DNA from: SIG452 sp045541975 | GTDB taxonomy: Bacteria > Bacillota > Clostridia > UMGS1840 | Reading direction: 5' to 3' | NCBI GenBank assembly: GCA_045541975.1 | Contig: JAZQKB010000037.1 | Span: 62,001-126,000 of the forward strand | DNA: 64,000 bases | Shown here: positions 6,022 through 14,275 of the stretch, piece after piece | How the letters are laid out: every line of letters begins with the position of its first letter | Position numbering within the stretch: position 1 is the stretch's first letter | The notes under the pieces: generated by a model | Database searches by the model: none | What the model saw: the letters and a program-made list of their open reading frames with translations, nothing else | What the model was told of the DNA's origin: nothing | Translations under genes and position numbers: made by a program

Positions 6022-7230
6022 TTACTTTTTATTCTTTAAATCTACCAAAGCTTTCATTTTGGTCTGTAAACCAAAGAGATTGATAAAGCCTTCTGCATCC
6101 TTCTGATTATATACTTCGTCTTCTGCAAAGGTTGCATATTCTTCAATATACAAAGAATGTTCAGATTTGGAACCTGCAGACATAATGTTGCCTTTATACA
6201 GTTTCAGTCTTACGGTACCGGTCACATTTTCCTGAGTTTTATCAACAAAAGCAGACAGTGCTTCTCTTAAGGGAGAGAACCACAGACCGTCGTAAACTAA
6301 TTCTGCAAAACGAACAGCTACCTGTTCTTTATAATGCATGGTGTATTTATCTAAGCACAGATATTCCAAATCTTTGTGTGCAAAGTATAATACTTTTCCG
6401 CCGGGAGTTTCGTAAACACCTCTGGATTTCATACCAACCAGACGGTTTTCTACGATATCGTCAATACCAACGCCGTTTCTTGCAGCGATTTCGTTTAATT
6501 TGGTTACAACGCCTAAGGGGGACAGTTTTTCGCCGTTTACTGCAACTGCATCACCTTTTACGAAGTCAATTTCCACATATTCTGCTTTATCGGGAGCAGC
6601 TTCGGGAGTTACCATCAGTTTTAACAGCTTGTCATACTGAGGTTCGTTCCAGGGATCTTCTAAGTCCTGTCCTTCATGAGATAAATGCCAGATGTTTCTG
6701 TCCATGGAGTAGTTATCTTCTTTGGTAACAGGAATCGGAATGTTTCTTGCTTCTGCATATTCAATTTCTTCGTCTCTGGATTTAATATCCCAGATTCTCC
6801 AGGGAGCGATGATTTTTAAATCAGGAGCCAGCGCTTTGATGGTCAATTCAAAACGAACCTGGTCATTTCCTTTCCCGGTTGCACCGTGGCAGATTGCGGT
6901 TGCGCCTTCTGCTCTTGCAATTTCAACCAGTCTTTTTGCAATACAGGGTCTTGCATGGGAAGTACCCAGTAAGTATTTGCCTTCGTATACCGCACCTGCT
7001 CTTACGGTGGGGTAGATGAAGTCTTTTACGTATTCTTCTCTTAAATCTTCAATGTAGCATTTGGAAGCACCGGTTTTAATAGCCTTTTCTTCCAGACCGT
7101 CGGTTTCTTTCCCCTGACCAACGTCACCGCAAACTGCGATTACTTCATAGTCATAGTTTTCTTTTAACCACGGAATGATGATAGAGGTATCGAGTCCTCC
7201 CGAATAAGCTAAAATAACTTTTTCTTTCAT
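6022..7230 (-). CDS. argG: Argininosuccinate synthase
   Basis: Condenses citrulline and aspartate with ATP to argininosuccinate. It has 402 residues, the usual length. The N-terminal ATP pyrophosphatase P-loop is AYSGGLDTS (residues 8-16), and GATGKGNDQVRFE near residue 115 is typical of the family. ATG at 7230 has AAAGGAG eight bases upstream. It is first in an argG-argH unit; earlier genes of arginine synthesis are not in the window. Confidence 0.97.
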   Translation of the reverse strand: MKEKVILAYSGGLDTSIIIPWLKENYDYEVIAVCGDVGQGKETDGLEEKAIKTGASKCYIEDLREEYVKDFIYPTVRAGAVYEGKYLLGTSHARPCIAKRLVEIARAEGATAICHGATGKGNDQVRFELTIKALAPDLKIIAPWRIWDIKSRDEEIEYAEARNIPIPVTKEDNYSMDRNIWHLSHEGQDLEDPWNEPQYDKLLKLMVTPEAAPDKAEYVEIDFVKGDAVAVNGEKLSPLGVVTKLNEIAARNGVGIDDIVENRLVGMKSRGVYETPGGKVLYFAHKDLEYLCLDKYTMHYKEQVAVRFAELVYDGLWFSPLREALSAFVDKTQENVTGTVRLKLYKGNIMSAGSKSEHSLYIEEYATFAEDEVYNQKDAEGFINLFGLQTKMKALVDLKNKK

Positions 7231-7489
7231 CTTGCATTTCTCCTTTATATGTGCTATAATATAATAAACGGTATGTTTTTGTCGAGAAAATGTTTTTATG
7301 ACAGATTCTCTTCAAACTTACCAAAAGATTATACTACATTATTTATAAAAATACAAGAGGTATTTTAAAAAAACTTTAAAAATTTTTTAAAAAATATAAA
7401 AATAGTCTTGATTTTTCGTAAAAAATGAAAGAAAAGGAGAAAAAACGTCTGAAAATTTATGCATAAAATTGACGTTTTTTTGCAAATTT
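7231..7489. other. argG-ruvC divergent intergenic region
   Basis: A very AT-rich region of about 260 bases holding the divergent starts of argG and ruvC. A possible argG -10 (ATTATA-rich, about 7255-7263) lies close to its ribosome site. No clear arginine-repressor box was identified. An AAGGAG at 7434-7439 lies far from the ruvC ATG at 7490. A 16-codon frame starts at ATG 7459 and runs across the ruvC start to TGA at 7509, without a well-spaced ribosome site. Confidence 0.4.
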
Positions 7490-7987
7490 ATGAGAATTTT
7501 GGGAATTGACCCCGGTTATGCCTTAGTTGGCGTGGGTGCGATTGAATATATCGGGAATAAATATTCAGTCATAAAATTTGGCAAAATTGAAACTTTTCCG
7601 AAGGAAGATATGTCTAAAAGGTTGGAAACTATTTTTCGTGAGATGCAAGTCTGGTTAACGGAAACTAAGCCGGATGTAGTGGCTATCGAGCAGCTTTTTT
7701 TCAACACCAACACCACCACCGCAATCGCTGTTGCTCAGGCAAGGGGAGTGATTTTGCTCGCCTGCCAGTTACAGGGAATCCCGGTTTATGAATATACACC
7801 TCTTCAGGTGAAACAGGCAGTAGTTGGTTACGGCAAGGCGGAAAAGGTGCAGGTGCAAAAGATGGTGAAAACCATTCTCTGCTTAGAAAAAGTTCCTAAG
7901 CCGGACGACACGGCAGACGCTCTTGCCATTGCAATTTGCCACACCAATCACAGTGGATATCACAGTTATCTGGATAAACTCAAATAA
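7490..7987 (+). CDS. ruvC: Holliday junction resolvase RuvC
   Basis: A 165-residue endonuclease that cuts four-way DNA junctions symmetrically together with RuvAB. Catalytic acidic residues are visible: D7 in MRILGIDPG, E67 in AIEQLFF, and D140 and D143 in DDTADALA. ATG at 7490 is chosen because family members start MRILGIDPG; a TTG at 7469 is in frame but has no better ribosome site. The gene heads a ruvC-ruvA-ruvB series. The initiation region is poor: the only AAGGAG is about 50 bases upstream. Confidence 0.95.
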   Translation: MRILGIDPGYALVGVGAIEYIGNKYSVIKFGKIETFPKEDMSKRLETIFREMQVWLTETKPDVVAIEQLFFNTNTTTAIAVAQARGVILLACQLQGIPVYEYTPLQVKQAVVGYGKAEKVQVQKMVKTILCLEKVPKPDDTADALAIAICHTNHSGYHSYLDKLK

Positions 7988-8038
7988 CCCGTTACACGAA
8001 ATACTGAAAGGAAGGCTTTTTAGCCTCTGGGAATCAAT

Positions 8039-8629
8039 ATGTACTATAGTATTACTGGCTTGTCAGAAGCAAAAGAAAATTTTTTAGTCATTTATGCCGG
8101 CGGTGTGGGATATAAAATTTATACCTCCAACACTACTTTGTCAAGAGTGCAGAATCATCAGGAAATGACCGTTTATACATATTTAAACGTGAAAGAAGAT
8201 GCTCTTGATTTATATGGATTTTCCACCGAAGAAGAGCTTTCTACCTTCAAAATGTTGCTGTCGGTATCAGGTGTTGGCCCGAAAGCGGCTCTGGCGGTGT
8301 TGTCTGCGCTGACTCCTACCGAATTTGCCATGAGTGTTGCCACTCAGGATGCTCAATCTATTACCCGGGCACAGGGCGTTGGTAAAAAAATGGCTGAAAA
8401 AATCATTGTGGAATTGAAGGACAAACTGAAGGGTGTTGATCTTCGTGAAATTGCAGGCGATGCTCCTCAAGCTGTTTCTGTTTCCAACGATGTGCTGCAG
8501 GAGGCAGTCAATGCACTGATGGTGCTGGGTTATTCAGCCTATGAAGCCCGTCAGGCAGTGAAGTTTGTTTCTTCAAAAGCAAATCAATTGGAAGAGATTA
8601 TAAAGTTAGCCTTAAAAGAATTGATGTAG
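8039..8629 (+). CDS. ruvA: Holliday junction DNA helicase subunit RuvA
   Basis: A 196-residue junction-binding protein that targets RuvB to Holliday junctions. The N-terminal OB fold (residues 1-62) is followed by two helix-hairpin-helix motifs, LLSVSGVGPKAALAVLS (near 73-89) and TRAQGVGKKMAEKI (near 107-120). A C-terminal three-helix domain (about 150-196) is the RuvB contact. The N-terminus, MYYSITGLSEAKEN, departs from the usual MIAYLKG form. The gap to ruvC contains a small AGGC/GCCT hairpin (8012-8025). Confidence 0.95.
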   Translation: MYYSITGLSEAKENFLVIYAGGVGYKIYTSNTTLSRVQNHQEMTVYTYLNVKEDALDLYGFSTEEELSTFKMLLSVSGVGPKAALAVLSALTPTEFAMSVATQDAQSITRAQGVGKKMAEKIIVELKDKLKGVDLREIAGDAPQAVSVSNDVLQEAVNALMVLGYSAYEARQAVKFVSSKANQLEEIIKLALKELM

Positions 8630-9007
8630 TTTTGAAAAATCACTCATCTTGCATTTTTACGCTCACTTGCGTACACCAGGTACGCGGCGTTCGCTGAAAA
8701 ACACAATCTGAGCAATTTTTCTGCAACTTATTTTGCGAGGAATTTAGCGGAAAATATCAGAGCGTACCGGTATCAAAAAGTACGTGGCATTTGCTGAAAA
8801 ACACAATCTGAGCAATTTTTCTGCAACTTATTTTGCGAGGAATTTAGCGGAAAATATCAGAGCGTACCGGTATCAAAAAGTACGCGGCGTTTGCTGAAAA
8901 ACACAATCTGAGCAATTTTTTTGCAACTTGATTTTTTATATTTTTTATACGCAGTTTCGATGTTTTGAAAGATCAAAAAAAACCTATGGAAAGGAATTAA
9001 CGGTTCT
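8630..9007. other. Non-coding ruvA-ruvB gap dominated by a tandem repeat
   Basis: The 378 bases contain no credible gene. They hold 2.5 copies of a 100-bp direct repeat (8681-8929), preceded by an inverted repeat GCGTAC/GTACGC at 8669-8674/8680-8685. The last 80 bases before ruvB are AT-rich. The gap probably separates ruvB translation from ruvA, although both remain co-directional. Confidence 0.75.
8681..8929. repeat. 100-bp tandem repeat, 2.5 copies
   Basis: Unit 1 is 8681-8780, unit 2 is 8781-8880, and a half unit is 8881-8929. Units 1 and 2 differ at three positions near the left end (8685/8785, 8689/8789, 8692/8792) and are otherwise identical. Each junction carries a GCGTAC...GTACG(C/T) inverted repeat. 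The period is exactly 100 bases. It is non-coding and looks like an intergenic repeat family or MITE-type element. Confidence 0.9.
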
Positions 9008-10036
9008 ATGGAAGAAAGAATAGTTTCTCCCGAAGTGATGGGGAATGACTCAGAGCTGAGTTTGCGCCCGAAAACACTTTCGGAATATATCGGTCAGCAG
9101 AAGGTAAAGGAAAATATGAAAATCTTTATCGAAGCTGCCAAAAAAAGAAATGAAGCACTGGACCACTGTCTTTTTTACGGACCTCCGGGACTTGGTAAGA
9201 CCACTCTTGCCAATATTATTGCCAATGAAATGAATGTCAATCTTCGGATTACCTCCGGTCCTGCCATTGAAAAACCGGGGGACTTGGCAGCAATTTTAAC
9301 CAACCTGTCGGAGCATGATGTACTGTTTATCGACGAAATTCATCGGTTATCCAAAAGTGTGGAAGAGGTACTTTATCCTGCCATGGAAGACTTTGCTTTA
9401 GACATCATTATTGGCAAAGGACCTGCAGCAAGAAGTATCCGTTTGGATTTACCCAAGTTTACATTAATTGGTGCAACCACTAAGGCAGGCAGTTTAACTT
9501 CACCGTTGAGAGACCGTTTTGGAGTTTTGCAACGGTTGGAACTTTACACGCCGGACGAGCTTTCCCAGATTGTGCTTCGTTCTGCACAGATTATGGGAGT
9601 TTCCATTGATGTATCGGGAGCGAAAGAAATTGCAAGCCGTTCCCGTGGAACGCCCCGAATTGCCAACAGACTGTTACGCCGTGTCCGTGACTATGCAGAA
9701 ATTCGTGCCAACGGCATCATTGACGAAAAAACTGCAGATCAGGCACTTTCCATGCTGGAAATTGACCAGATTGGTTTAGACAGAACCGATAAGCATATGA
9801 TAATGACCATGATTGAAGCCTTTGGTGGTGGACCTGTAGGCTTGGAAACCTTAGCGGCAACCACCGGGGAAGATTCCAACACCATTGAAGATGTGTATGA
9901 GCCTTATCTGATGCAGTTAGGTTTTTTGCAAAGAACACCACGAGGCAGAATGGTTACCCGATTGGGCTATGCTCATTTCGGGATTCCCTATGATGAACCG
10001 AAAGAAAATCCCTTTGAACAGATTTCTATGGAATAA
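9008..10036 (+). CDS. ruvB: Holliday junction branch-migration ATPase RuvB
   Basis: A 342-residue AAA+ motor forming hexamers that pull DNA through the RuvA-bound junction. Walker A is GPPGLGKT (residues 58-65), Walker B is LFIDEIHR (near 107-114), the sensor 1 region is TLIGATTKAG, and the arginine finger lies in LRDRFG near 168. A winged-helix C-terminus contains GPVGLETLA and GFLQRTPRGR. ATG at 9008 follows AAAGGAA. It is separated from ruvA by the repeat-filled gap. Confidence 0.97.
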   Translation: MEERIVSPEVMGNDSELSLRPKTLSEYIGQQKVKENMKIFIEAAKKRNEALDHCLFYGPPGLGKTTLANIIANEMNVNLRITSGPAIEKPGDLAAILTNLSEHDVLFIDEIHRLSKSVEEVLYPAMEDFALDIIIGKGPAARSIRLDLPKFTLIGATTKAGSLTSPLRDRFGVLQRLELYTPDELSQIVLRSAQIMGVSIDVSGAKEIASRSRGTPRIANRLLRRVRDYAEIRANGIIDEKTADQALSMLEIDQIGLDRTDKHMIMTMIEAFGGGPVGLETLAATTGEDSNTIEDVYEPYLMQLGFLQRTPRGRMVTRLGYAHFGIPYDEPKENPFEQISME

Positions 10037-10057
10037 GCACCAACGAAAGGAGGAATT

Positions 10058-11920
10058 ATGCGAAATCTCATCCGATGTTTTTTTGTGACTGTGTTACTGC
10101 TACTCTCCGCAACTGTTCACAATGTGTTTGCGGAAGAGCTTCCTAGTGTTAAAATTTATTTAGAGGATAAATTACTTATTTCTGATGTGCAACCGTTTAT
10201 CGAAAACGACCGTACTATGGTTCCCGTCCGAATGGTTGCGGAAAATATGGGATATGATGTTTTGTGGAATCCCACCAACCGTATGGTCACCGTGTTGTCA
10301 ACCAAACAGAGAATTATTCTGACGATTGATGAACACATTGCCCGGGTTGGCAAACAGCAGGTAGAAATGGATACTCCTGCTGTGATTCGCAATGACAGAA
10401 CATTTGTGCCGATTCGTTTTATTTCAGAAAATTTCGGCTTTGATGTTGACTGGGATAATGATACCAGAAGTGTGTTGATCACCGCCCCAAAGGCAACTCC
10501 CACACCAAGTCCCACACCGAAACCCACTCAAACACCCAAGCCGTCTTCTAAGCCGACTACGGATACTTCCAATGATTACGGCACCACCGATGAAGATGAC
10601 GATATTGTCATCAATAAAATCTTCACAGAGCGTACGGCTAACCAGCTCTACTTAAAAATTCAGGCAACGGGAGGCAGAATTGAAAATCCGAAAACCATGG
10701 AATTGGAAAATCCGCTTCGGTTTGTGATTGATGTGTCTGATGCCATTTTGGATATGAACACCCGAGAAATCAATGTTGGCTCTGAGTATATCTCCAAGGT
10801 TCGTTTTTCTCAGTTTACCAACGATCCAAACAGCGTTCGTATTGTTATCGACTTGAATAAAGATGCCGATATCACATATGGTTACCAGGATGGCTTTTTC
10901 ACCTTAGCCATGAAGGATTCTCCCTCTGAAATCAAAAAAATCAGTGCGAAAAAGCAGGCAGATACCGATGTGTTAACCATTTCTTCTAACACGGTGTTGG
11001 CACCTGAATACTTTGTGCTTTACAATCCCTACCGTATTGTATTCGATTTTTATAACACCAAGTGCAGTGCCTCTAGTTTGAATTTTCAGGGGCAATTTGT
11101 AGAGAAGGTTCAGTTTTATGAACATTCTGACAAAACCCGTGTTACGATTACCGCAGAAGAAAATTCAGCCTACGAATTTAAGGCAGACGGTACCAGCTTT
11201 CAGATTACAGTTTCCGAACCGTTGTTGCCTCAGGTAACACCGAAGCCCGGCGTTAGCAATAGCGACGCCAAGTATCAGAAACTGATTGTGTTGGACGCAG
11301 GTCATGGTGGAACCGAACCCGGCACTTTAGGCGAAGTAGACGGCGAGGTTGTGGTCAAAGAAAAAGACATCAACCTGCAAATTTCCAACAGAGTGCTAAA
11401 AATCTTACGGGAAAAAGGCTATAATGTGATTGCAACCAGAACAACCGATACTTATGTAGGCTTAACGACCCGTGCGGAAATTGCAAACTCTGCCAACGCA
11501 GATTTATTTGTGTCTATTCACAATAACTCGTTTGAAAATCCGGAAGCAAAGGGTACCCTGACCATGTATGCCTACGACGATCCAAAGGAAGGAAATAATA
11601 TTTCCGGAAAAACCATTGCTCAGATTATGCAAAAAGAGCTGGTGAAGGGTACCGAAGGGCAGGACAGAGGTCTGCTTAAGAATCCGCAGATTGTGGTGAT
11701 TCGTAAAACCGAGATGCCTGCGATTTTAGTGGAATGTCTGTTTATGTCCAATCCCGAAGATTTGCAGGAACTGCTGGATGAAGAACGTCTGGATAAAATT
11801 GCAGAACATATTGCAAAAGGCATTGAAAACATCTGTGAAAAAATGGTGGATGTGGATTTAAATCCCACACCGTCTCCCACACCGAAAACCAGTGCCTCTC
11901 CGTCACCCACAGCAAACTAG
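10058..11920 (+). CDS. Secreted N-acetylmuramoyl-L-alanine amidase with stalk domains
   Basis: A 620-residue cell-wall hydrolase cleaving the lactoyl-amide bond of peptidoglycan. Order: signal peptide (1-26); a copper-amine-oxidase-like N domain with two repeats (about 30-145); a Pro/Thr linker (148-175); AMIN-type beta domains (about 180-400); and Amidase_3 (about 408-590), with zinc ligands in VLDAGHGG, an E in the NLQISN region, SIHNNS and VECLFMSN. The tail is Pro/Ser/Thr-rich. ATG at 10058 follows AAAGGAGG. It lies 21 bases after ruvB and ends in a terminator. AMIN domains usually tether such enzymes at the septum or wall; the exact role is unknown. Confidence 0.9.
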   Translation: MRNLIRCFFVTVLLLLSATVHNVFAEELPSVKIYLEDKLLISDVQPFIENDRTMVPVRMVAENMGYDVLWNPTNRMVTVLSTKQRIILTIDEHIARVGKQQVEMDTPAVIRNDRTFVPIRFISENFGFDVDWDNDTRSVLITAPKATPTPSPTPKPTQTPKPSSKPTTDTSNDYGTTDEDDDIVINKIFTERTANQLYLKIQATGGRIENPKTMELENPLRFVIDVSDAILDMNTREINVGSEYISKVRFSQFTNDPNSVRIVIDLNKDADITYGYQDGFFTLAMKDSPSEIKKISAKKQADTDVLTISSNTVLAPEYFVLYNPYRIVFDFYNTKCSASSLNFQGQFVEKVQFYEHSDKTRVTITAEENSAYEFKADGTSFQITVSEPLLPQVTPKPGVSNSDAKYQKLIVLDAGHGGTEPGTLGEVDGEVVVKEKDINLQISNRVLKILREKGYNVIATRTTDTYVGLTTRAEIANSANADLFVSIHNNSFENPEAKGTLTMYAYDDPKEGNNISGKTIAQIMQKELVKGTEGQDRGLLKNPQIVVIRKTEMPAILVECLFMSNPEDLQELLDEERLDKIAEHIAKGIENICEKMVDVDLNPTPSPTPKTSASPSPTAN

Positions 11921-11926
11921 AAAAAA

Positions 11927-11959
11927 GACAGGAATTTTTGAAAATTCCTGTCTTTTTTT
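11927..11959 (+). terminator. Terminator after the amidase gene
   Basis: GACAGGAATTTT (11927-11938) pairs perfectly with AAAATTCCTGTC (11941-11952), followed by seven T residues. It is six bases past the stop codon and ends the ruv-amidase unit. Confidence 0.85.
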
Positions 11960-12028
11960 ATGACACTTTGGCTATTTCGTTTAAAAAATGCTTATACTTT
12001 TTGTAAGACTATGTTACAGGAGGCACTT

Positions 12029-12934
12029 ATGATACCGTTACGTACCGATTTGGCATTAGAGAGTATTTACACTCACGAAAATGAGGGGATTTGCAAACAG
12101 GAACAAACAAAACAGACCTGCACCGTCACAGAAATTTCCATAACTACCGACGAAGCATCTGACTTAGTGGGAAAACCCAAAGGGAAATTTATCACGTTGG
12201 AGTTTCAGAGTTTTCCTGACCGGGAAGTCACAGCATTAGAGAATAATGCAAAACTGATTGCTGAGGAATTGTCACGATTGTTACCAAACGATACGGATAA
12301 AATCCTGGTGGTAGGTCTTGGTAATCGCAGTATTACGCCGGATGCCCTTGGACCTTCCACGTTAGACGGCGTAATGATTACCAATCATGTGATGAATTAT
12401 TTAAATTCTGACGGGAAAGAAGATTTTCGTGCTGTTGGCGGAATTTGTCCCGGCGTGCTTGGTATTACGGGCATTGAAACGGTGGATATCGTGAAAGGTG
12501 TTGTGGAAAAATATCAACCCTCTCTGGTGATTGCGGTGGATGCTTTATGTGCAGGAAGTCCGGAACGGATGTTTTCCACGGTTCAGCTGACAGACACCGG
12601 CATTCATCCCGGCTCCGGTGTAGGGAACCGCAGAGACGGATTGAATGAAGAAACCCTTGGTGTTCCTGTCATTGCAATCGGAATCCCAACCGTGGTGGAT
12701 TCTCATTCCATTGTCTATTCAGCTATCACCCGATTTTTTGAGAAAAACAACAGTTTGGAAGAGGCAGAAGGAATGATTTCTGCAATGATGAAATTTGCAA
12801 CCGCAGGATTGTTTGTGAGTCCCAAAGATATTGACAACTTAATTACCCACAGTGCCAGGACGCTTGCAGGCGGTATCAATCTGGCACTTCATAACAATAT
12901 TGACCTTGCCTTTTCGGAGCATTTTGTTTCTTAG
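12029..12934 (+). CDS. gpr: Germination protease GPR
   Basis: A 301-residue aspartic-type endopeptidase that degrades small acid-soluble spore proteins at germination; it is made as a zymogen in the forespore. The start MIPLRTDLALE matches the region around the propeptide cleavage site (IRTDLA-E). VGLGNRSITPDALGP and GICPGVLGITGIET are family hallmarks. ATG at 12029 is chosen for its CAGGAGG site; an upstream frame from 11960 overlaps the terminator. It runs convergently into spoIIP, and the two stop codons overlap. This is direct evidence of endospore formation. Confidence 0.95.
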   Translation: MIPLRTDLALESIYTHENEGICKQEQTKQTCTVTEISITTDEASDLVGKPKGKFITLEFQSFPDREVTALENNAKLIAEELSRLLPNDTDKILVVGLGNRSITPDALGPSTLDGVMITNHVMNYLNSDGKEDFRAVGGICPGVLGITGIETVDIVKGVVEKYQPSLVIAVDALCAGSPERMFSTVQLTDTGIHPGSGVGNRRDGLNEETLGVPVIAIGIPTVVDSHSIVYSAITRFFEKNNSLEEAEGMISAMMKFATAGLFVSPKDIDNLITHSARTLAGGINLALHNNIDLAFSEHFVS

Positions 12935-13974
12935 TGGCTGTTTAAGGTATCGGCAACCGCCTGAGCTGCCAGCTTTGCACCCCGGATTGCTTCCTCCAAG
13001 GTGTTCCCATGAGAGCCGATTTCAAAGATAACGGATTTTTTGGTGGTATGCGTGTTGAACCGTTCCTTTCTTAAATCCAACGGACGGGCAAGGTTTGGGT
13101 AGTTTTCCTCCATGTTGCTTTGTACCTTCATGGCAAATGAAAGATTTTCTTTCCAGTCAGGATGGGGAAGACCTCCTTCATCTGTTCCGCAAACCAGCAT
13201 CACCTGAGCGTAATCTGTGCCGTTTAGATTGGCAATTGGCCGCACTTTTTCGCCGTTTGCTCCGTAGATAGCATCTCGGTGTAAATCTATGACCACTTCA
13301 ATTGAGGGGTATTCTTTTAAAGCGTTTGTCACACTTTCCAGACTTTTTTTATAGGATGTGGTGTACGGCACATCGTGTACTGTGGTGATATGAAGCGTGG
13401 GAATGCCGTTTTGTTCCAGAATTGTCTGAAATTCTTTTCCAACTGCAATCATATTTTCTTCAGCATTGTTGGAACGGTCGTTGGGGAAATAACATTCTGT
13501 TGTGTGGGTATGCACCAAAAGCACTTTATAATTTTTGGTATCTGCCTGATAAGATAGCGGACTGTTTAATAACTGGGGAATATCAAACGATTTTCCAGTA
13601 TGGTTTTTGACTGAAATTTCCTGTTTTCTGGCAGTGCTTTTCGCTAAATCTGTTTCGGGAGGCGGAGTAACTTGTGGCTTTTGTGACGGAGCTATATCAG
13701 TCGTTTTTTCCTGTTGCGATACGGAGCCTGTGGCATTGGAACTTTGATTTAGCGGGATTGCTGCATAAACCGTGTCTCCCCAGTGAAAGGAAAACATCCG
13801 GGTAAGTTGATGGGTGAAAGATGCTTCTTCTTTTAAAAGATCTGAGGCAATAATTTTGCAAATTTTTTGAGGGATTTTCAGAGAAAATACTGCTACTGCT
13901 AAAAGAATTGCCAAGGTTAGAGCCACAGTTTTTTGAATTACTTTTTTTAATGAAATCACAATTGGTTTTTTCAT
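12931..13974 (-). CDS. spoIIP: Stage II sporulation protein P
   Basis: A 347-residue membrane-anchored peptidoglycan amidase/endopeptidase of the SpoIID-SpoIIM-SpoIIP engulfment machine. An N-terminal membrane segment (about residues 12-30) is followed by a Ser/Thr/Gln/Pro-rich spacer. The catalytic domain has VLLVHTHTTECYF (near 150), VVIDLHRDAIYG and FEIGSHGNTLEEA, the zinc and catalytic positions of the family. ATG at 13974 follows GAGGTGAGG. In many Bacilli gpr and spoIIP are co-directional; here they converge, with TAA and TAG sharing bases 12931-12934. Confidence 0.95.
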   Translation of the reverse strand: MKKPIVISLKKVIQKTVALTLAILLAVAVFSLKIPQKICKIIASDLLKEEASFTHQLTRMFSFHWGDTVYAAIPLNQSSNATGSVSQQEKTTDIAPSQKPQVTPPPETDLAKSTARKQEISVKNHTGKSFDIPQLLNSPLSYQADTKNYKVLLVHTHTTECYFPNDRSNNAEENMIAVGKEFQTILEQNGIPTLHITTVHDVPYTTSYKKSLESVTNALKEYPSIEVVIDLHRDAIYGANGEKVRPIANLNGTDYAQVMLVCGTDEGGLPHPDWKENLSFAMKVQSNMEENYPNLARPLDLRKERFNTHTTKKSVIFEIGSHGNTLEEAIRGAKLAAQAVADTLNSH

Positions 13975-14086
13975 AAATTACCTCACCTCTTCTTTTCGTT
14001 TATCCTATGATTTTTTCTTTCAAAAAAGAACAAACTTTAGGTATAAACAGCCAATGGTTACCGGATACTAAAAGGGGAGTGATATT

Positions 14087-14275
14087 ATGGAACAAAAAAA
14101 TACAGTCATTCGTGAAGCCGAAGCTATTATTGAAAATTATATTCAAAAACAGCAGGGGATATCGCGACGTTTTCATAAAAAAAGCAAAAGACACAATCCG
14201 AAGGGAATTGGTCTTTTGCTTTCTGTTGGCATATCATTGCTATTGTGGGGACTGATGATCTGGTGGATTTTTTAG
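14087..14275 (+). CDS. Small single-span membrane protein
   Basis: A 62-residue protein starting MEQKNTVIREAEAI. Residues 1-40 are charged and basic; residues 42-61 (IGLLLSVGISLLLWGLMIWW) form one C-terminal membrane helix. AAGGGGAG lies seven bases before ATG at 14087, which supports translation. It sits divergently from spoIIP and its TAG overlaps the stop of uvrC. No family was recognised. Position next to spoIIP makes a sporulation role possible but unproved. Confidence 0.6.
   Translation: MEQKNTVIREAEAIIENYIQKQQGISRRFHKKSKRHNPKGIGLLLSVGISLLLWGLMIWWIF

Noticed and set aside
8630..9007. CRISPR array between ruvA and ruvB
   Set aside because: The whole 100-bp unit repeats including the part that would be spacer; there are no variable spacers and no cas genes.
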